Below the pieces are notes generated by a model. The model was not told the origin of the DNA. It did not search any database and saw only the letters and a list, made by a program, of their open reading frames with translations. Source: Actinomyces naeslundii (GTDB lineage: Bacteria; Actinomycetota; Actinomycetes; Actinomycetales; Actinomycetaceae). Taken from it: a DNA stretch of 64,000 nt. Each line of letters begins with the position of its first letter. Within the stretch, counting starts at the first letter, position 1. Made by a program: the position numbers and the translations under genes. Location of the stretch: assembly GCF_001956585.1 (NCBI RefSeq), contig NZ_MSRR01000011.1, positions 1 through 64,000 on the forward strand, given 5' to 3'. Of the stretch, positions 9,046-17,227 are shown piece after piece.

Positions 9046-11100
9046 TCAGCCCTGGGCCTGGACGGCGGTGATGGCGACGGTGTTGATGATGTCCTCCACC
9101 AGGGCGCCGCGCGAGAGGTCGTTGACCGGCTTGTTGAGGCCCTGGAGGACCGGGCCGATGGCGATGGCGCCCGAGGAGCGCTGGACCGCCTTGTAACCGA
9201 TGTTGCCGCTGGACAGGTCCGGGAAGATGAAGACATTGGCCCGCCCGGCCACGAGCGAGTCGGGGGCCTTCTTGGCGGCCACGGTCGGGTCGATGGCGGC
9301 GTCGTACTGGATGGGGCCCTCGACGGCGAGGTCGGGCTCCTTGGCCCGTACCAGCTCGGTGGCCTCGCGGACCTTGTCGACATCCGCGCCCTTGCCGGAG
9401 GTCCCGGTGGAGAAGGACAGCATCGCCACACGCGGCTCGACGCCGAACTGACGGGCCGTGGCGGCCGAGGAGATCGCGATGTCGGCCAGCTCGGCGGCGT
9501 TGGGCTCGGGGTTGACGGCGCAGTCGCCGTAGACAAGCACCCGGTCCTGCAGGAGCATGAGGAAGACCGAGGAGACGATCGAGGTCCCCGGCTTGGTCTT
9601 GATGATCTGGAAGGACGGGACGATCGTGTGGGCCGTGGTGTGGGCCGCGCCGGAGACCATGCCGTCGGCGTCGCCCATGTGGACCATCATCGTGCCGAAG
9701 TAGGACACGTCCTGGACCTTCTCGCGGGCCTGCTCCAGGGTGACCCCCTTCTTGGCGCGCAGGCGGGCGAACTCCTCGGCGTACTTTTCCAGCAGCTCGG
9801 GGTCGTTGGTGGCGATGACCCGGGCGGCGGTGATGTCCAGGCCCAGCTCGGTGGCGCGGGCGCGCACCGTGGTCTCGTCACCCAGCAGCACCAGGTCGGC
9901 GATGCCGCGGCGCAGGATGGCGTCGGCGGCCCGCAGGACCCGGTCGTCTTCGGGCTCGGGCAGGACGATCGTCCTGCGGTTGGTGCGTGAGCGCTCCACC
10001 AGTTCGGCCTGGAACATGATGGGGGTGACGACCTCGGAGGGCTCGACCTCCAGGGCGGACAGGAGAGCATCGACGTCGGCCTCCTGCTCGAAGGTGGTCA
10101 CGGCGACGTCGATCTTGCGCTCCGAGCCGTGGGCGAGCAGGCCCTGGAGGGAACCGGCCGCCGAGGCCGCGGTGAAGGTGTCCAGCGGAGAGGTCATGAC
10201 CGGGATGTTGACGTCCAGGCCCTCCAGGAGGCGCAGCGCGTGGGGTGCCACCTCGAAGCCGCCGTTGAGCACGAGGCCGGACAGGATCGGGAAGCTGGAG
10301 GAGGCCTGGGCCGCCATGAGCGAGATGAGCATGGCGGAGCGGTCAGCCGGCACGATGGCGAGCTGGCCGGCGGTCAGGCGCTCCAGGACGTGGGAGACGT
10401 CCATGGCGCACACGAGGACGGACTCGGCCTCGCGGTCCAGGAGGGTCTTGTCGCCGGCGATGAGAGTGCCCTCGACGGCGTCCAGCACCTCGTGCACCGC
10501 CGGGGCGGCCAGGAGCGGCACCTCGGGCAGCGTGGTGGAGGTGATGCCCTCGATCGCGGCCAGGGCCTCGGTGATGGGCCGGCGGTTCTCGGGGTGGCAC
10601 TTGTTGGCCACGACAGCGACGGTGCGGGCGTGGTTGTCGGCGATCTCGGTCATGGAGACCTCCACGGAGCCGACGACGTCCTCCACGTCGTGCTGACCGG
10701 AGACCACGAGCAGGATTGGTACACCGATGTTGGCGGCGACCCTGGCGTTGAGGGCCAGCTCGGGGTTGCCGGCGACGTCGGTGAAGTCCGAGCCGTCGAT
10801 GATGACGACATCGTGCTCGCGTGCCAGGGCTCGGTAGGCGTCGACGATGCGGGCCAGAGCCTCCTCGGGGTCGGCGTGGAACTCGTCCCAGGTCGCGCCG
10901 ACGCACTGCTCGGCGGGCGTGGTGGAGCCGGCACGGTTCAGCAGGAGGGTGAGGAAGGCATCGCCCTCACGGCTCTCCACGAAGGGACGGAAGACGCCGA
11001 CCTTGGCGACCACCTTGGTCAGGCAGGAGACCAGTCCGAGGGCCACCGTTGACTTCCCGGTTCCGGCGTTGGGTGAGGCGATGTAGATACTGCGCGCCAC
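9046..11100 (-). CDS. pta: phosphate acetyltransferase (long form)
   Basis: A 684-residue enzyme converting acetyl-CoA + phosphate to acetyl phosphate + CoA. It is the long three-domain type: an N-terminal P-loop domain (ASPNAGTGKST, residues 8-18), a middle DRTGG-like domain at about 215-330, and the C-terminal PTA_PTB catalytic domain from about 360 (RTIVLPEPEDDRVLRAA, GDADGMVSGAAHTT, SFSTGTSGKG, VFIFPDLSSGNIGYK). The start at 11100 gives the full P-loop. It works with ackA downstream. Confidence 0.97.
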   Translation of the reverse strand: MARSIYIASPNAGTGKSTVALGLVSCLTKVVAKVGVFRPFVESREGDAFLTLLLNRAGSTTPAEQCVGATWDEFHADPEEALARIVDAYRALAREHDVVIIDGSDFTDVAGNPELALNARVAANIGVPILLVVSGQHDVEDVVGSVEVSMTEIADNHARTVAVVANKCHPENRRPITEALAAIEGITSTTLPEVPLLAAPAVHEVLDAVEGTLIAGDKTLLDREAESVLVCAMDVSHVLERLTAGQLAIVPADRSAMLISLMAAQASSSFPILSGLVLNGGFEVAPHALRLLEGLDVNIPVMTSPLDTFTAASAAGSLQGLLAHGSERKIDVAVTTFEQEADVDALLSALEVEPSEVVTPIMFQAELVERSRTNRRTIVLPEPEDDRVLRAADAILRRGIADLVLLGDETTVRARATELGLDITAARVIATNDPELLEKYAEEFARLRAKKGVTLEQAREKVQDVSYFGTMMVHMGDADGMVSGAAHTTAHTIVPSFQIIKTKPGTSIVSSVFLMLLQDRVLVYGDCAVNPEPNAAELADIAISSAATARQFGVEPRVAMLSFSTGTSGKGADVDKVREATELVRAKEPDLAVEGPIQYDAAIDPTVAAKKAPDSLVAGRANVFIFPDLSSGNIGYKAVQRSSGAIAIGPVLQGLNKPVNDLSRGALVEDIINTVAITAVQAQG

Positions 11101-11299
11101 GTTGGGTCCTTCTCGCGTTGTCTTGGAGTCAGGGGCGCCGGCTCATTCCGGTGCCGTACGGGTCCGATTGTGCCCCCACCTGCGGGTTGTCTGCGACCAA
11201 AGGCCCGGTCTCAGTGTGTCTTGTGATGTGGGAACGGGCACATGCGTCGGGCTCGGAGTGGGGTTCGAGGGGGCTGGGGGACTAGTCGGCTCGGGCGGT

Positions 11300-12316
11300 T
11301 TACTCCCTGCCGGCACCGGATGGGACTGTGGTTCGCCCGGTATCGGGGTCGATGCTCACGGTAACGCTGGTGACGGGCCGCTGGCGGCTGCTCGGCGTGC
11401 CCTGGGAGAGCCAGACCGTGTACGTCGACGACGGGTCGTTCGGCTCGGGGAGGAAGAGGGCGACGGGATCACCACCACGCGTCTCCTGCGCCGCTGCGAC
11501 GGCGCGGCTCGGACCGGTGCCCTGATCCTGACCGGCACGTGTGTTCCCGGTCGGGGCTCCGACCGCTGTAGCAGGGGTGCGGGAGGTCGGCTCGGTGGGG
11601 TGGATGCCGTAGGCGCTGGCGTAGTAGCCCCACAGGAACAGCAGGGGCAGCAGAACCAGCCCGGCCGCCTTGAGCAGGTCGGTGTCCCGCGACAGGCGCT
11701 GCGCACGCCAGCGGGTGGACAGGACGGTTCGCCGGTAGCGCTGCAGAGGCCACCACACCCTGAGCCCACTGACGACCAGGACCAGAAGGACCACGCCCGA
11801 GGTTCCCACGACGAGACCGCCGACGGCCAGGCCCTGGTGCTCGCCCCGCCAGCGGGTGTGGGGAATCTCCTGGGACATCCAGCGGACGTGGCCGGGCCCC
11901 TCACAGGACAGGAGACAACGGTGCAGGTTGTCCAGGACCGAGCTCCACACCGGGGCAACGGCCGTCCGGCCGATCTCGGCGCCGGTGGAGGCTCCGACCA
12001 CGTAGGCGGACCGCTTGGTCCTGACCTCGATGGTGTCGCTGCTCCGAGTGGCGGACAGGACGGGCTCGCCGGGGTGATTGCTCTCGATCGTCGCAACGGC
12101 CTGGGGCAGCGAGACCTCGTCGGGGCCGGCGCCGCGGGGGTAGGAGCTCGAGCTCAACGAGCTCGCGATCTCCGCCTGATACGGAAGGGATGTGCCGCTG
12201 AGAGTGATGGCCAGTAGGACCAGGCCGGCTACCGCCGACAACCAGCGTCGCACGAGTGACATCGTCCGGGAGACGAGGGACGGCGGGGACGTGGATGGGG
12301 CGACCGTGGGGTTCAT
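11300..12316 (-). CDS. PepSY-associated TM protein, short form
   Basis: A 338-residue membrane protein of the PepSY_TM type, a family often near iron/siderophore uptake or flavin-reductase functions. Helix 1 (about residues 24-44), a first PepSY-like segment with LPQAVATIESNHPGEPV, the LHRCLLSC turn, and helices near 165-190 and 218-240 can be seen, and a second PepSY-like stretch ends VTVSIDPDTGRTT. Relatives usually continue with a further loop and a last helix. Here the protein stops right after the TGR motif, so the C-terminus is missing relative to the usual form. A small membrane gene lies immediately upstream. Confidence 0.72.
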   Translation of the reverse strand: MNPTVAPSTSPPSLVSRTMSLVRRWLSAVAGLVLLAITLSGTSLPYQAEIASSLSSSSYPRGAGPDEVSLPQAVATIESNHPGEPVLSATRSSDTIEVRTKRSAYVVGASTGAEIGRTAVAPVWSSVLDNLHRCLLSCEGPGHVRWMSQEIPHTRWRGEHQGLAVGGLVVGTSGVVLLVLVVSGLRVWWPLQRYRRTVLSTRWRAQRLSRDTDLLKAAGLVLLPLLFLWGYYASAYGIHPTEPTSRTPATAVGAPTGNTRAGQDQGTGPSRAVAAAQETRGGDPVALFLPEPNDPSSTYTVWLSQGTPSSRQRPVTSVTVSIDPDTGRTTVPSGAGRE

Positions 12317-12337
12317 GGCGGGGCTGCGTGGGAGGAT

Positions 12338-12790
12338 CTAGAACCCTGCGGGGGCCAGCAGGGCGGCAAGGGTGCACAGACAGGTGAGGATCGAGATGAG
12401 GACGTAGACGTGGCGTCCACGATAGCGACGCCTCCACAGTGAACGGGCTCCGCTGAGGCTCACGGCGGTACCAGCGACCTGGATGACCAGGGCCGTACCG
12501 ACGGCCAGCGGACCGAGAGGACCGATGGCGGGGGCCAGGGCGTAGACGATGACGCACCTGAGGCCCGAGGCCCACAGCCCCAGCATGACTGCCTGGACGT
12601 CGGCGCTGATCAGGACCGGCGTGTCCGCATCGGCCCGAGAGGTGGCAGGCTCGGCGGTGCCGGGGCTCTCGGGGAGGCCAGGATCGGCGGTGGCGGATGA
12701 GGTCTCCTGGAGGGCGGCGCCATCGACGATGTCGTCGGCATGCTTGCCTGACGAAATGTCTACATAATCAATACCGGGCGCACTCTTCAT
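12338..12790 (-). CDS. unknown membrane protein upstream of the PepSY gene
   Basis: A protein of about 150 residues not recognised. The N-terminal ~65 residues are polar and Ser/Ala-rich; three or four hydrophobic segments follow (about 70-90, 95-115 and 130-148). ATG 12790 is chosen; an in-frame TTG at 12829 is possible. It ends 22 bases before the PepSY_TM gene and is probably in the same operon, so a shared role in metal or siderophore handling is a guess from context only. Confidence 0.6.
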   Translation of the reverse strand: MKSAPGIDYVDISSGKHADDIVDGAALQETSSATADPGLPESPGTAEPATSRADADTPVLISADVQAVMLGLWASGLRCVIVYALAPAIGPLGPLAVGTALVIQVAGTAVSLSGARSLWRRRYRGRHVYVLISILTCLCTLAALLAPAGF

Positions 12791-12946
12791 ACTGATGAAT
12801 ACGGTAACGTTCAGGATAAATCGCGTCAACGCTCCAGCGTGAGACCGAGATGTGATGTCAGACAGGCCTTCTTGAGCGAAATACTCGCTGGTGAGGCCCT
12901 GTTCCGTGAACCGGAGAAATGGGATGGCCGCCGGTGTCGCTCTGTC

Positions 12947-13771
12947 CTAGCGCAGCAGGGGCAGAGCGGAGATGATGGTCAGTGCGACGATGACCGGCTC
13001 GAAGACCCGCTGATCCATGCGCTCGGCAAGACGGCGGCCTGCCAGGGCCGAGACGATGACGATCGGTGCGCAGATCACGGTCAGCGACATCGTGGTGGTG
13101 TTCACCAGCCCGGCCGAGATGGAGAAGGGCAGCTTGACGAGGTTGACCAGGAAGAAGAACCAGGCCGTCGTCCCCAGGAAGGCTTTGACGGGGTACCGGC
13201 AGGCCAGGAAGTACATGGAGGTCACCGGTCCACCGGCGTTGGCGACCATCGTCGTGAAGCCGGCCAGGCTGCCGTAGACCAGACGGGAAAGGCGGCCGCT
13301 GGTCGTGGGGGTGGCAAGTGTCGTGGTTGCCTTCTGTATCTCGAGTGTCGGGGCGGGTGGCGACGCCTGCGTCGCGGAGGCGCCGTCGGACGCCCTCCTG
13401 CTCGTCGAGCGTCGTTGGATGAGGGTGATGGCCACCAGGAGCAGCAGGATGACGCCGATGAGGCGCCGGGTGGAGTCGTTGGAGGCCAGGTGTAGGAACA
13501 GGGCGCCGGCGCCGACCCCCGTCAGGACCGCGGGGACGAGCCTGCGCAGCATGCGGAAGTCGGCGTCGCGGCGATAGCTCCACACGGCCAGCAGGTCCCC
13601 GGTCATGAGCATGAGCAGAATGGCCCCGGTGGACTCCTTGGCCGGTAGTACCGCGGTGCACAGTGCCACAGCGACGGTGGCTGCCCCGGGCAGGGCGGTC
13701 TTGGCGATACCGCACAGGGCCGCGACGACCATGAGCAGGATCCAGGTGGTGGCGGTCAAGGTGGGGAGCAC
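12947..13771 (-). CDS. TauE/SafE-family membrane exporter
   Basis: A 274-residue protein with about eight membrane helices in two repeats, matching the TauE/SafE family of anion (sulfite/organosulfonate or organic acid) exporters. Motifs include CGIAKTALPGAATVAVAL in the first repeat and the second-repeat FTTMVANAGGPVTSMYFLA with the conserved N-AGP. A variable ~45-residue linker (SRRASDG region) joins the halves. An inositol-type operator lies 54 bases upstream of the start, so it appears to belong to the island's regulon. The substrate is unknown; an acidic pathway intermediate is one possibility. Confidence 0.85.
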   Translation of the reverse strand: MLPTLTATTWILLMVVAALCGIAKTALPGAATVAVALCTAVLPAKESTGAILLMLMTGDLLAVWSYRRDADFRMLRRLVPAVLTGVGAGALFLHLASNDSTRRLIGVILLLLVAITLIQRRSTSRRASDGASATQASPPAPTLEIQKATTTLATPTTSGRLSRLVYGSLAGFTTMVANAGGPVTSMYFLACRYPVKAFLGTTAWFFFLVNLVKLPFSISAGLVNTTTMSLTVICAPIVIVSALAGRRLAERMDQRVFEPVIVALTIISALPLLR

Positions 13772-13824
13772 GAGCCTGCCTCGCAGCGTTGAGAAGGAGT
13801 TGAGAAGGACGTGAAGGATCGGGT

Positions 13825-13838
13825 TTTGTCAGGACTTT
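13825..13838. promoter_or_regulatory. IolR-type operator, TauE/SafE gene
   Basis: TTTGTCAGGACTTT: the left half-site is perfect and the core (AGTCCTGACA on the other strand) has one mismatch to the KGWCHTRACA IolR motif. It lies 54 bases upstream of the exporter start. Confidence 0.55.
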
Positions 13839-13857
13839 TGCTCAGCCTAGCGGGCGG

Positions 13858-13902
13858 ACGCCGACGGCGAGGGCCGGATGGTGGGATCCTCGCCGTCGGC
13901 GT
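13858..13902 (-). terminator. terminator of the isomerase/dehydrogenase operon
   Basis: A 15-bp perfect stem (13858-13872 with 13888-13902) with a 15-base loop, starting 39 bases past the stop of the isomerase gene at 13941. It separates that operon from the TauE/SafE gene. Confidence 0.7.
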
Positions 13903-13940
13903 CGTGGAGTGCGTGCGGCGCGGCCGCTTGCCAGGGCCGC

Positions 13941-14939
13941 TCAGAGCCCGGCTGCGGCCTCCAGGAGGTTGCGCGCGGAGATCTGAAGTCCTTCGACGTT
14001 GCCGTACTCGGCGTCCTCGTGCTCGATGTTGACGTTCATCTCCGGGTCCACCTCGGCGATGGCGGCCAGGAACTCGGCCCAGTAGTCGGTGTCGTGCCCC
14101 AGGCCGAAGGCGACGAACCGCCAGGCCGGGTCCTCGGGCCAGGCGTTGCACCAGTAGCCGTAGGCCACCGGGACCTTGTCCTCGGCCTCGGCGGGCACGT
14201 GGCCGAAGTCGGTGTCCAGGACTCCGCGGTAGGCGGCGCCGGGGAAGATCCTGGTGTCCTTGGCGTGGACGTGTCCCACGAGGGAGCCCAGGCGCTTGGT
14301 GGCCGCGATCGGGTCCATCTGCTGCCAGAACAGGTGGGAGGGGTCCATGTTGACCTTGATGTTGGTCGCCCCGGTCTCCTCGACGAGCCGCTCGAAGGAG
14401 GGGACGTTGAAAACCAGGTTGCGCGGGTGCAGCTCCAGGCAGACCTGGACGTCGTTGTCGCGGGCCAGGGCGTTGATCTCCTTGAAGAAGGGCACGACGA
14501 CGCTCCACTGGTAGTCCAGGATCTCCATGTCGATCCCGTTCCAGGGGTTGACGACCCAGGTGGGGTACTTCGCGCTCGGGTCAGTGCCCGGGGTGCCGGA
14601 CATGGTAACGATCTCCTTGACCCCGAGCAGCCCCGCCAGGCGGATGGCCGCCCGGATGTCCTCGGCGTGCTTGAGGCCCTCGTTGGGCAGCGGCGAGGTG
14701 GGGTTGCCCGAGGTGTTGAGGCCCGAGAGCGTCATCCCCTTGTCCTTGAACAGGCCCAGGTACTCGTCACGGGCGGTGGGTGAGGCCAGGAGGGCGTCGA
14801 CGGGGCAGTGCGGGGAGGGGATGAAGCCTCCGACGTTCACCTCCGCCCCGGTCAGTCCGGCCTCCTTGAGGACGTCGAGGGCCTCGGGCAGGGAGCGGTC
14901 CTGCAGGCAGGCGGTGTAGGCGCCGTAGGTCAGTGGCAT
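13941..14939 (-). CDS. sugar phosphate isomerase/epimerase-like TIM barrel
   Basis: A 332-residue AP-endonuclease-2-like TIM barrel, the fold shared by IolE, IolI, IolH and xylose-isomerase-like enzymes. Metal-site motifs visible are LELHPRNLVF (Glu/His), NMDPSHLFW (Asp-His), VGHVHAKDTRI (His) and the late NVNIEHEDAEY (Glu). It should act on a keto-sugar or keto-cyclitol with a divalent metal, but which one cannot be told. It lies 88 bases downstream of a Gfo/Idh/MocA dehydrogenase, with which it forms an operon controlled at 16317-16398. The pair suggests oxidation followed by isomerisation or dehydration of one substrate. Confidence 0.85.
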   Translation of the reverse strand: MPLTYGAYTACLQDRSLPEALDVLKEAGLTGAEVNVGGFIPSPHCPVDALLASPTARDEYLGLFKDKGMTLSGLNTSGNPTSPLPNEGLKHAEDIRAAIRLAGLLGVKEIVTMSGTPGTDPSAKYPTWVVNPWNGIDMEILDYQWSVVVPFFKEINALARDNDVQVCLELHPRNLVFNVPSFERLVEETGATNIKVNMDPSHLFWQQMDPIAATKRLGSLVGHVHAKDTRIFPGAAYRGVLDTDFGHVPAEAEDKVPVAYGYWCNAWPEDPAWRFVAFGLGHDTDYWAEFLAAIAEVDPEMNVNIEHEDAEYGNVEGLQISARNLLEAAAGL

Positions 14940-15027
14940 GAGAGGTCTCCTTGTGCGTCGTTCGGTACGTCGTTGTGTGGTGGTGTGTCTGAGGCTGTCG
15001 GCGCGGTGGGTCGGCTGACGGCCTCTC

Positions 15028-16254
15028 TTACAGGCTCGCGAGCTCGGGCAGGTCCGCGACGTCGATGGCGGCGCCCCCGGCTGCGGCCGAGCGGGCCACG
15101 GCGTCGGCCAGGAGCATCTCGCGGTAGCCGTCGGCGAAGCTGGCGCAGCGCGGCAGGGCGCCCTGCTCGGGGGTGATGCCGGCGATCTGCTGGAGGAAGG
15201 CGTGGGCCTGGTAGGTGAACTGCTCGATCTGGGTCAGGCCGACCCCGCCGAAGGCCATGGAGGAGCCCCGTGCGAAGTAGGGGAAGTCGGGATTGACCAG
15301 GACACGGCGGGCCCCGCCCAGCCCGGCTGGGGAGCTGACGTCGTCGATCTTGATCTCACCGCAGCGGGCCAGGTCCCATGAGGCTCGGCCCTTCGTGCCC
15401 AGCACGTCGACCATGAGGGAGTTGGGCAGTCCCCAGGCCACGCGCGAGCAGGAGAAGGTGCCCACGGCGCCGCTGGCGAAGTGCGCGGTGAAGGTGGCGA
15501 CGTCGTCGTTCTCCACCGGCTCGTAGGTGACACTGGCGGAGTCGCCGGTGTCGAGGGCGGTGCCGCGGGTGACGTGGCCGGTGGCCACGGGGCGCTCCTT
15601 GATGGAGGTCATCATGGCGGCGCCCGAGACCGAGATGATGGGGCCGCAGATGACCTCGGCGGTGTCGATGAGGTGGCTGCCGACGTCACCCAGGGCCCCC
15701 GAGCCCATGGGGCCCTTGTAACGCCAGGCCATGGGAGTGGAGGGGTCGACGCCGTAGTCGCACCAGTAGCGGCCGTCGAAGTGGTTGATCTCGCCCAGGT
15801 GGCCCTCGGCGACGAGTTTGGCGAGCTCGGCCACAGCGGCGTTGCGGCGGTAGGTGAAGCCCACGCCGGTGACGACGCCGGCTTCTTTCTCGGCCTGGGC
15901 CATGGCGCGGGCGCTCTCGAGCGTGTCCGCCAGGGGCTTCTCGCACAGGACGTGCTTGCCGGCCTTGATGAGGGTCTCGGCGATCTCGCGGTGCAGGGCG
16001 TTGCCCACCACGATGGAGACGATGTCAATGTCCGGGTCCTCAGCCACTGCCCGCCAGTCGTCCACGGCGCACTCGTAGCCGTAGCGCTGAGCGGCGTCCT
16101 CGGCGAAGGGGAGGTAGGCGTCGGCGATGGTGTGCAGACGGACCTGCGGTAGGCCCAGATCGAAGACGGTGCCGACCTGACGCCAGGCGTTGGCGTGAGT
16201 GGTGCCGGCCATACCGGCGCCGATGACGGCGACTGACAGGGGAGTGGTGCTCAT
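15028..16254 (-). CDS. Gfo/Idh/MocA-family oxidoreductase
   Basis: A 408-residue NAD(P)-dependent dehydrogenase. The Rossmann motif VAVIGAGMAGTTHA lies at residues 8-21, the EKP motif with K107 in HVLCEKPLAD, and the catalytic GDVGSHLIDTAE in the C-terminal domain. ATG 16254 has GAGG five bases upstream and is preferred to an upstream in-frame ATG. It is the first gene of an operon with the isomerase at 13941. It is clearly different from the two IolG-type proteins of this window, so another polyol or cyclitol may be its substrate. Confidence 0.88.
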   Translation of the reverse strand: MSTTPLSVAVIGAGMAGTTHANAWRQVGTVFDLGLPQVRLHTIADAYLPFAEDAAQRYGYECAVDDWRAVAEDPDIDIVSIVVGNALHREIAETLIKAGKHVLCEKPLADTLESARAMAQAEKEAGVVTGVGFTYRRNAAVAELAKLVAEGHLGEINHFDGRYWCDYGVDPSTPMAWRYKGPMGSGALGDVGSHLIDTAEVICGPIISVSGAAMMTSIKERPVATGHVTRGTALDTGDSASVTYEPVENDDVATFTAHFASGAVGTFSCSRVAWGLPNSLMVDVLGTKGRASWDLARCGEIKIDDVSSPAGLGGARRVLVNPDFPYFARGSSMAFGGVGLTQIEQFTYQAHAFLQQIAGITPEQGALPRCASFADGYREMLLADAVARSAAAGGAAIDVADLPELASL

Positions 16255-16316
16255 GGTTACCTCGGATGTCCTCATTGACGAGCGGGTGACTGGTTGAAGT
16301 CCTGTGCTGACATGAA

Positions 16317-16330
16317 TTCACGCGCGTGAA
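16317..16330. promoter_or_regulatory. perfect LacI-type palindrome
   Basis: TTCACGCGCGTGAA is a perfect 14-bp palindrome with the central CG typical of LacI-family operators. It lies just downstream of the predicted promoter (16342-16370) of the dehydrogenase operon, where binding would block transcription. The LacI gene at 17228-18256 is the nearest candidate regulator. Confidence 0.6.
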
Positions 16331-16341
16331 CTGATGACCTC

Positions 16342-16370
16342 AGTCTGCGTTCCGGCGGTGGCGATGTCAA
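16342..16370 (-). promoter_or_regulatory. promoter of the dehydrogenase/isomerase operon
   Basis: On the minus strand TTGACA (-35, 16365-16370) is followed after 17 bases by CAGACT (-10, 16342-16347). The start would be near 16335, directly upstream of the LacI-type palindrome. Confidence 0.5.
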
Positions 16371-16384
16371 CCGGTGAGGAGATC

Positions 16385-16398
16385 TTCGTCCTGACAAA
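16385..16398. promoter_or_regulatory. IolR-type operator, dehydrogenase operon
   Basis: TTCGTCCTGACAAA, one base off the full palindrome TTTGTCnnGACAAA, 131 bases upstream of the dehydrogenase start and just upstream of its -35 box. Confidence 0.6.
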
Positions 16399-16533
16399 GG
16401 AGGCCGTTCCGAGGGGCGGGCGGAGAGTCTGGGACCGTGGTCCTCGGTCCGGCAGGCGAATCGAGGCGCCGCCGCTTCCGACGACGGTCGGTGCGTGAGC
16501 CGGCTCGGCGCCGGACGTAGTGCTCGTCAGCCG

Positions 16534-17217
16534 TGTTGTCTCATGACTTCTAAGAGTTTCGGATGCCGTGACATCTCAAGACACTGGGGCGACGGGTGGA
16601 TCAGGCTTGATTGTCGTCACTCGCCCAGCCGGCAGGGGGCTGGTTGGGTCGTTGGGGTGGTGCCTGGCGTGTACTGCACGAGGGGCGGGGGCTACTGGGC
16701 AAGGTTCGGGGGTACTCCACAGGGGTGGGGTTCTCGTGCAGTACACACAACCCTTGATCAGTACACCCCCACCCTCGTGCAGTAGACCGGCCCGAGGAGG
16801 GGCCGGGCCGGGCGCCGGCGTTGAGTCAGTGCCATCAGGTCCTTGTGCAGGAGCCAGAAGGGGCCAGACAAGGAAGATGGGGCCGGACCTGGGCGGGGGC
16901 GCCAGAATCCCGCTGCAAGGACCCTGGGCTCGATCACGCGCGAGGCCCGGCGTCCACGCAGTGGACGTTAACTCTCTCCGCTGTCGATATGCCCGGAGGG
17001 GATCCCTGGAGTTCTGTGGTCTTTTCTCTGCTTGCGACGCCTGTGCGGTGTTGAAGTCCGCTGTGTGGACACCTACGACCTACCAGTACGACCTGCCAAG
17101 CCTCTTTCATCGGCTCGCCATCGCCTCAGGACGACCCGCCCCATCCCGGGGTCCCGTTCGAGCGAGCGTCTCAGAAGTCATGACACTCGCATGTCTCAGA
17201 AGTGAGGAGACAAGACG
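16534..17217 (+). repeat. non-coding repeat element, copy A, with terminal inverted repeats
   Basis: This ~684-base stretch has no convincing gene. Its left end (TGTTGTCTCATGACTTCT) and right end (reverse complement TCTTGTCTCCTCACTTCT) are imperfect inverted repeats. A diverged copy lies in inverted orientation at 25774-26398, collinear over most of its length. Internal inverted arms with TACTGCACGAGGG (16672-16684) and CCCTCGTGCAGTA (16771-16784) recur in the other copy. The right end carries a short tandem duplication of TCTCAGAAGT. It looks like a miniature inverted-repeat element or a relic of a larger mobile element. Confidence 0.7.
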
Positions 17218-17227
17218 GTATCGCTCG

